The notes under the pieces: model-generated
Databases searched by the model: none
What the model was told of the DNA's origin: nothing
What the model saw: only the letters and a program-made list of their open reading frames with translations
Part shown: positions 32,082-35,409 of the stretch, piece after piece
Layout: each line of letters begins with the position of its first letter
Numbering within the stretch: position 1 is the first letter of the stretch
Made by a program: the position numbers and the translations under genes
Source of the DNA: Nitrospira sp.
GTDB lineage: Bacteria; Nitrospirota; Nitrospiria; Nitrospirales; Nitrospiraceae
NCBI GenBank assembly: GCA_024330925.1
Contig: JANDJK010000018.1
Span: forward strand, 1-35,409
DNA: 35,409 nucleotides
Reading direction: 5' to 3'

Positions 32082-33311
32082 ATGGCCAGCCGTGTGGTGA
32101 TGCCCAAGCTCACAGATACGATGGAAGAAGGGACGTTGGTGGCATGGAAAAAGCGGGAAGGAGAGCGGGTCGAGGCGGGAGAGGTGATCGCAGAAATCGA
32201 AACCGACAAAGCCGTCATGGACCTTGAAGCGTTTGCCTCCGGCATCGTGCGCAAAATTGTGGTGCGGGAAGGGGAAACGGTTCCTTCCGGTACCCTGCTG
32301 GCTGTGGTTGCCGAGGCGGATGAAGACATCACGGAGGCCTTGACCGAGCAGATCGCTGCCGCGCCGTCGTCTGGCAAGGCTGCCTTGCCCGCCGCTCCGG
32401 TGGCGGCATCCTCACAACCTGTTCCCTCACCGGTCTCTCCGTCAAAAGCGGTTGCTGCTTCAGAAGAACGGACTCGTCCGGTCGCCTCCCCGCGAGCCAG
32501 AGCGATCGCTGCCGAGCGGGGGATCGATCTTTCAACCGTCGTCGGGACCGGTCCAGGCGGACGAATTGTGGAAGAAGATGTGCTGCGGGCCGAGACGGAC
32601 GTAGAGGTGGTCTCGCCTCCCGGCACCGATCACCCGCTCAGTCAAATGCGCAAGGCCATTGCACGGACCATGGTGCAGAGTAAGGCTCCCGTGCCGCACT
32701 TCTATGTCACGACCGAGATCGAGATGGACGAGGCCGAGCAGCTCCGGGAGCGCTTGAATCGGGAGGGGCCGTTCCGTCCGACCGTGACGGACCTGCTGAT
32801 CAAGGCAACAGCCTTGGCGTTGGACCACTATCCGGCACTCAATGTGTCCTACAGAGGGGATGCCATCCGGCGTTACACCAGCATTGATATCGGCGTGGCC
32901 GTCGGCATGGACGATGGACTGATCACGCCGGTCATCCGCGATTGTGGCGCCAAATCGCTGGAGACGATCACGGCCGAATCGCGGTCGCTCATTGAGCGGG
33001 CCAGACTCAAGCGGTTACAGCCGGTTGAATATCGGGGGGCGACGTTCTCAATCTCCAATCTCGGCATGTATGAGGTTGAGAACTTTATTGCTGTGCTCGT
33101 ACCGCCGCAGGCCGCGTCGCTGGCAGTTGGGGCGGTGCGGACAGTCCCCGTTGTGGCGGGGGGCACCGTCACAGTCGGCCGGCGCATGAAGGTCACGCTG
33201 TCGTGTGATCACCGTGCCCTTGACGGCCTGATCGCGGCCAAGTTCCTTCAAGAGCTCAAGCGAATTCTGGAACACCCGCAGCAACTGATCGCTTCTCCGG
33301 CTCCCACTTGA
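32082..33311 (+). CDS. pdhC: Dihydrolipoamide acyltransferase (E2) of the dehydrogenase complex
   Basis: 409 aa with three domains. A single lipoyl domain (about 1-80) has the lipoylated Lys43 in ETDKAVMDL. A Pro/Ala-rich linker leads to the subunit-binding domain (about 132-170, ASPRARAIAAERGIDLS, GTGPGGRI). The catalytic domain (about 185-405) ends with CDHRALDG, catalytic His377 and Asp381. GGGAGGA sits just before the ATG. E3 (lipoamide dehydrogenase) is not encoded next to it or elsewhere in this window. A convergent hydrolase gene begins 57 bases later; a small hairpin TCGCCT/AGGCGA lies between but has no T run. Confidence 0.94.
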   Translation: MASRVVMPKLTDTMEEGTLVAWKKREGERVEAGEVIAEIETDKAVMDLEAFASGIVRKIVVREGETVPSGTLLAVVAEADEDITEALTEQIAAAPSSGKAALPAAPVAASSQPVPSPVSPSKAVAASEERTRPVASPRARAIAAERGIDLSTVVGTGPGGRIVEEDVLRAETDVEVVSPPGTDHPLSQMRKAIARTMVQSKAPVPHFYVTTEIEMDEAEQLRERLNREGPFRPTVTDLLIKATALALDHYPALNVSYRGDAIRRYTSIDIGVAVGMDDGLITPVIRDCGAKSLETITAESRSLIERARLKRLQPVEYRGATFSISNLGMYEVENFIAVLVPPQAASLAVGAVRTVPVVAGGTVTVGRRMKVTLSCDHRALDGLIAAKFLQELKRILEHPQQLIASPAPT

Positions 33312-33368
33312 CCGAGACGGTTTCGCGAGCGGCTGCTTGACTTGTCGCCTGACATGCGAGGCGAGGTG

Positions 33369-34370
33369 TTAGAGCCTGCCGTTCCGGAGGAAATCCACGA
33401 TTCGATTTTCAGCCCAATGGGCGTCTTCGCCGTTCGTCCTTTGCTGGTAGAACCCACAATGGCCGCCGTATTGAGGAGCAATTAGTTGGATCAGCGGATG
33501 ACTAAGGATGGTCGGCACCGTGAACATAGAATAGGGAATAAACGGATCATCTTGGGCTGTAATGATCAGGGTGGGGACGGCAATGGAGCCCAGTACATGC
33601 CGGGCGCCAGATCGGTCATAATAGTCCGCTCCGCTTTCATATCCGCCGTCTGGAGCGGTGTACCAGTGGTCGAACTCGCTGATACGGGTAATGCTATCAA
33701 GGCGAGCAAGATCCCACTTGCCGGGAAAGAGAGCAGCCTTGCGCCGGAGGCGGGCTTTAAGGCCATTTAAAAAATGCCGGTGATAGAGCCAATTGCGCGG
33801 CTCCTCCAGCGCACGGGCACACACTGTCGGATCGATGTTGGGGCAGACAGCCGCGACACCGGCCAGCGCCGGTTCATCGTGGCCCAGTTCACCAGCGGCC
33901 TTCAGAACCAAATTGCCACCCATGGAGTAGCCGACAAGCCAGATACGATCAAGCCCGTCTTGCCTGGCCAGTTCCCGCACGATCGCCCGGTAATCGATGC
34001 TTAAGCCGCTGTTGTAGAGCGTTGGAGAGAGGTGTTCCGTGCCGCCGCAGTTGCGCTGGTTCAACCGCACCACGTTGAATCCCGCCCGATAGGCCTTGGC
34101 TGCGATGCCAAGCATGTAGCGCGAGTTGCTCGAGCCTTCGAGACCATGAACGAGCAGCACCGTGGGGGCGGACCTTCGATGTGGTTGCCAATGGCAAAAG
34201 CCAAGCAACTGCGTGCCTGGTTCCGTGGCGAAGAGACGTGGTTCCTGGGGAAGGGTTGCGAGCGACGTCGCTCGCGGAAGATAGCGGGGGACGAGCGTCA
34301 TGAGATGAGGATTGCGCAGGAGGCGCGGAGGTTGATAGAGCGGAATCGAATCGAGCATGGAATTCATCAT
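33369..34370 (-). CDS. YheT-like alpha/beta hydrolase
   Basis: 333 aa. Alpha/beta hydrolase of the COG0429 (YheT) type: PPRLLRNPHLMTL opening, LLVHGLEGSSNSRY oxyanion region, nucleophile in GYSMGGN, QRNCGG, the acid-bearing ITAQDDPFIP and the His in QYGGHCGF. Substrates of the family are poorly known, probably esters or lipids. Start: ATG 34370 or 34367 gives the family length; the frame extends by GTG to 34439, but that would add an unusual hydrophobic leader. No good ribosome binding site is visible at any. It converges with the pdh unit and diverges from the gene at 34497. Confidence 0.88.
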   Translation of the reverse strand: MMNSMLDSIPLYQPPRLLRNPHLMTLVPRYLPRATSLATLPQEPRLFATEPGTQLLGFCHWQPHRRSAPTVLLVHGLEGSSNSRYMLGIAAKAYRAGFNVVRLNQRNCGGTEHLSPTLYNSGLSIDYRAIVRELARQDGLDRIWLVGYSMGGNLVLKAAGELGHDEPALAGVAAVCPNIDPTVCARALEEPRNWLYHRHFLNGLKARLRRKAALFPGKWDLARLDSITRISEFDHWYTAPDGGYESGADYYDRSGARHVLGSIAVPTLIITAQDDPFIPYSMFTVPTILSHPLIQLIAPQYGGHCGFYQQRTNGEDAHWAENRIVDFLRNGRL

Positions 34371-34443
34371 AGCGCAAAAGGCGAGCAGACGTAGGACGAA
34401 AATAGTTGCCCGGTGAATGGCTGGAACTTTTTGGCTCACCGAG

Positions 34444-34449
34444 TATAAT
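34444..34449 (+). promoter_or_regulatory. Perfect -10 box before the 34497 gene
   Basis: TATAAT at 34444-34449 in the divergent spacer; the -35 region (around CTGGAA, 34421-34426) is poor. Transcription would begin near 34456, giving a 40-base leader that includes AAAGGAG. Confidence 0.4.
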
Positions 34450-34496
34450 GGGCGGCGCCGACAGGTGGCGTCATTGCGGGAAAGGAGAAAAGGCCC

Positions 34497-34856
34497 ATGG
34501 CATGGTCAAAAAACACGAGACGGTTCCGTGTGTGGCGTAGAACGGTGGGAGCGATCCTATTGGGAGCGAGCCTCTGCAGCGGAGTTCCTGCTTTTGCAGA
34601 GGAACAAACCTCATCTCCATCGAGCAACGTCGCGTTACAGGTGACAAGCTGGTTGCTCACCGCCCCCTACGGCACCTTCAAGGCGGCCTATGCCATTGGG
34701 GGCTCGATCGTCGGGGGAATCATCTGGCTGGGGACTGGTGGGGACACGCAAAAGGCCAAGGCTGTTTGGAAACCAGCCATCACCGGCGACTACATCATCC
34801 GGCCGGAGAACCTTGCCGGCCAACGGCCGCTTCATTTTGTCGGCAAGACCGACTGA
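34497..34856 (+). CDS. Small exported protein of unknown function
   Basis: 119 aa. A signal peptide (Arg-rich start, hydrophobic core about 17-32, cleavage near AFAEE) is followed by a short polar stretch, a moderately hydrophobic Gly-rich helix (about 60-82, containing GGSIVGGIIWLG) and a polar C terminus (VWKPAITGDYIIRPENL, then HFVGKTD). The mature part could insert in a membrane once. I do not recognise a named family. AAAGGAG lies about ten bases before the ATG. It stands between a divergent hydrolase and a convergent cytochrome gene. Confidence 0.72.
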   Translation: MAWSKNTRRFRVWRRTVGAILLGASLCSGVPAFAEEQTSSPSSNVALQVTSWLLTAPYGTFKAAYAIGGSIVGGIIWLGTGGDTQKAKAVWKPAITGDYIIRPENLAGQRPLHFVGKTD

Positions 34857-34904
34857 AGGACCGCATGTCCGTTGAACAGCCGGTTCCTCTCCCAGCCGGC
34901 AGAC

Positions 34905-35409
34905 CTAAGGCGTATCCGGAAAGAGAATATAGGGCTTCGGCGGTTCTTGATCCGGCGGCACAAAGGCGGGGGCCGGTTCACCTGCCGGGCCCAAACTCCG
35001 AATAAAGCGATAAATCGCCCGCAAGTCCTGCTCCGTCATCTCACGAAGAACGTACCAGGGCATGGGGGGGCGAAATTCCACGGTCCGTGCGACTGTGAGC
35101 CACTGTTCCTCGGTCAGCCGTTGCATGGCCAGCCGCAGGTTGCTCGAATAGGTGGTCCCCCAGGGGCCACGCCAGCCGATCCGATCCCCCATCAGCCAAT
35201 CCTTCTCAGGAACCTTTCCCGCCGCGTCCGCATAGCCCGCCGTGTGGCAATCATTACAGCCCGCCACAATGACCAGATAGCGGCCGCGCTCTAGCGGCTT
35301 CTTCTCCGTGGTGGCCGAAGCGGCACGTGCGTCGCTGGAAAAAGCAAGCAAAGCAAGAACAGCAACCCCAATAGGGCACCACCAGGGTGTTTGGGCTATT
35401 TGTCGAATT
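34905..35409 (-). CDS. Monoheme cytochrome c, 5' end beyond the window
   Basis: The frame is open from the window edge to its stop at 34905. Read from the edge it gives a signal-peptide-like stretch (PWWCPIGVAVLALLAF, then SSDARAA), so the start most likely lies just outside. A TTG at 35351 in the frame falls within the hydrophobic core and is not a credible start. The mature part has CNDCH as heme site and PPMPWYV with the probable distal Met, then a Pro-rich C terminus ending ILFPDTP. It is a soluble periplasmic cytochrome of about 150 residues, a possible electron carrier. It converges on the small gene at 34497. Confidence 0.8.
   Translation of the reverse strand, partial: IRQIAQTPWWCPIGVAVLALLAFSSDARAASATTEKKPLERGRYLVIVAGCNDCHTAGYADAAGKVPEKDWLMGDRIGWRGPWGTTYSSNLRLAMQRLTEEQWLTVARTVEFRPPMPWYVLREMTEQDLRAIYRFIRSLGPAGEPAPAFVPPDQEPPKPYILFPDTP

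Overview
The window reads like a chromosomal segment of a Nitrospira-type nitrite-oxidising bacterium (phylum Nitrospirota). This is an inference from gene content: an HpnH-type hopanoid enzyme, two cytochrome bd-like membrane subunits, a Rieske/cytochrome b pair, several membrane-bound c-type cytochromes and an NxrC-like heme b protein sit together in one long locus. No marker gene such as 16S rRNA is present, so species cannot be named.

Layout. 1-1756: hopanoid radical-SAM gene hpnH and a small hypothetical gene. 2100-2612: exported, C-terminally anchored carboxypeptidase-regulatory-like protein, followed by a textbook terminator hairpin (2727-2770). 2826-14392: ten co-oriented genes of a respiratory locus, in the order lipoprotein cytochrome c, bd-like subunit A, membrane cytochrome c, PRC-barrel/Rieske fusion, cytochrome b, unknown membrane protein, bd-like subunit B, two membrane cytochromes c, NxrC-like heme b protein, diheme lipoprotein. 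(The Rieske and cytochrome b genes are adjacent, so eleven proteins in all.) Many junctions overlap or abut, which suggests one complex: a much-expanded quinol:cytochrome c oxidoreductase. 14562-17602: divergent ubiA-family prenyltransferase and a lipoprotein with a caspase fold that has lost both catalytic residues. 17682-17757: tRNA-Thr(CGT) with its own promoter.

17758-20569 holds small accessory genes: a 45-aa Cys-rich protein, a 39-aa membrane peptide with its own terminator, and a minus-strand unit made of a two-TM helical membrane protein, a 59-aa membrane protein and an orphan NarL/LuxR-type regulator with an eroded receiver pocket. 21050-22739: a BtuF-like binding protein without signal peptide next to a DUF71 PP-loop ATPase, a pair fitting cobalamin salvage. 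23065-24232: outer-membrane beta-barrel protein and a small exported protein broken by a one-base frameshift in a G run. 24638-27403: MgtA-type Mg2+ P-type ATPase.

27686-33311 is a second long plus-strand unit: HD-domain protein, YjbQ-family protein, DegS/HtrA-like protease, then pyruvate (or related 2-oxoacid) dehydrogenase E1 alpha, E1 beta and E2, without E3. 33369-35409: YheT-like hydrolase (minus), a small exported protein (plus) and a monoheme cytochrome c (minus) whose start lies beyond the window edge.

The respiratory locus is the most interesting system. It joins bc-complex catalytic subunits to two bd-like subunits that lack the recognisable oxygen-reducing signature, six heme c sites and an NxrC-like heme b carrier. 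That could serve forward or reverse electron flow between cytochrome c and quinone.
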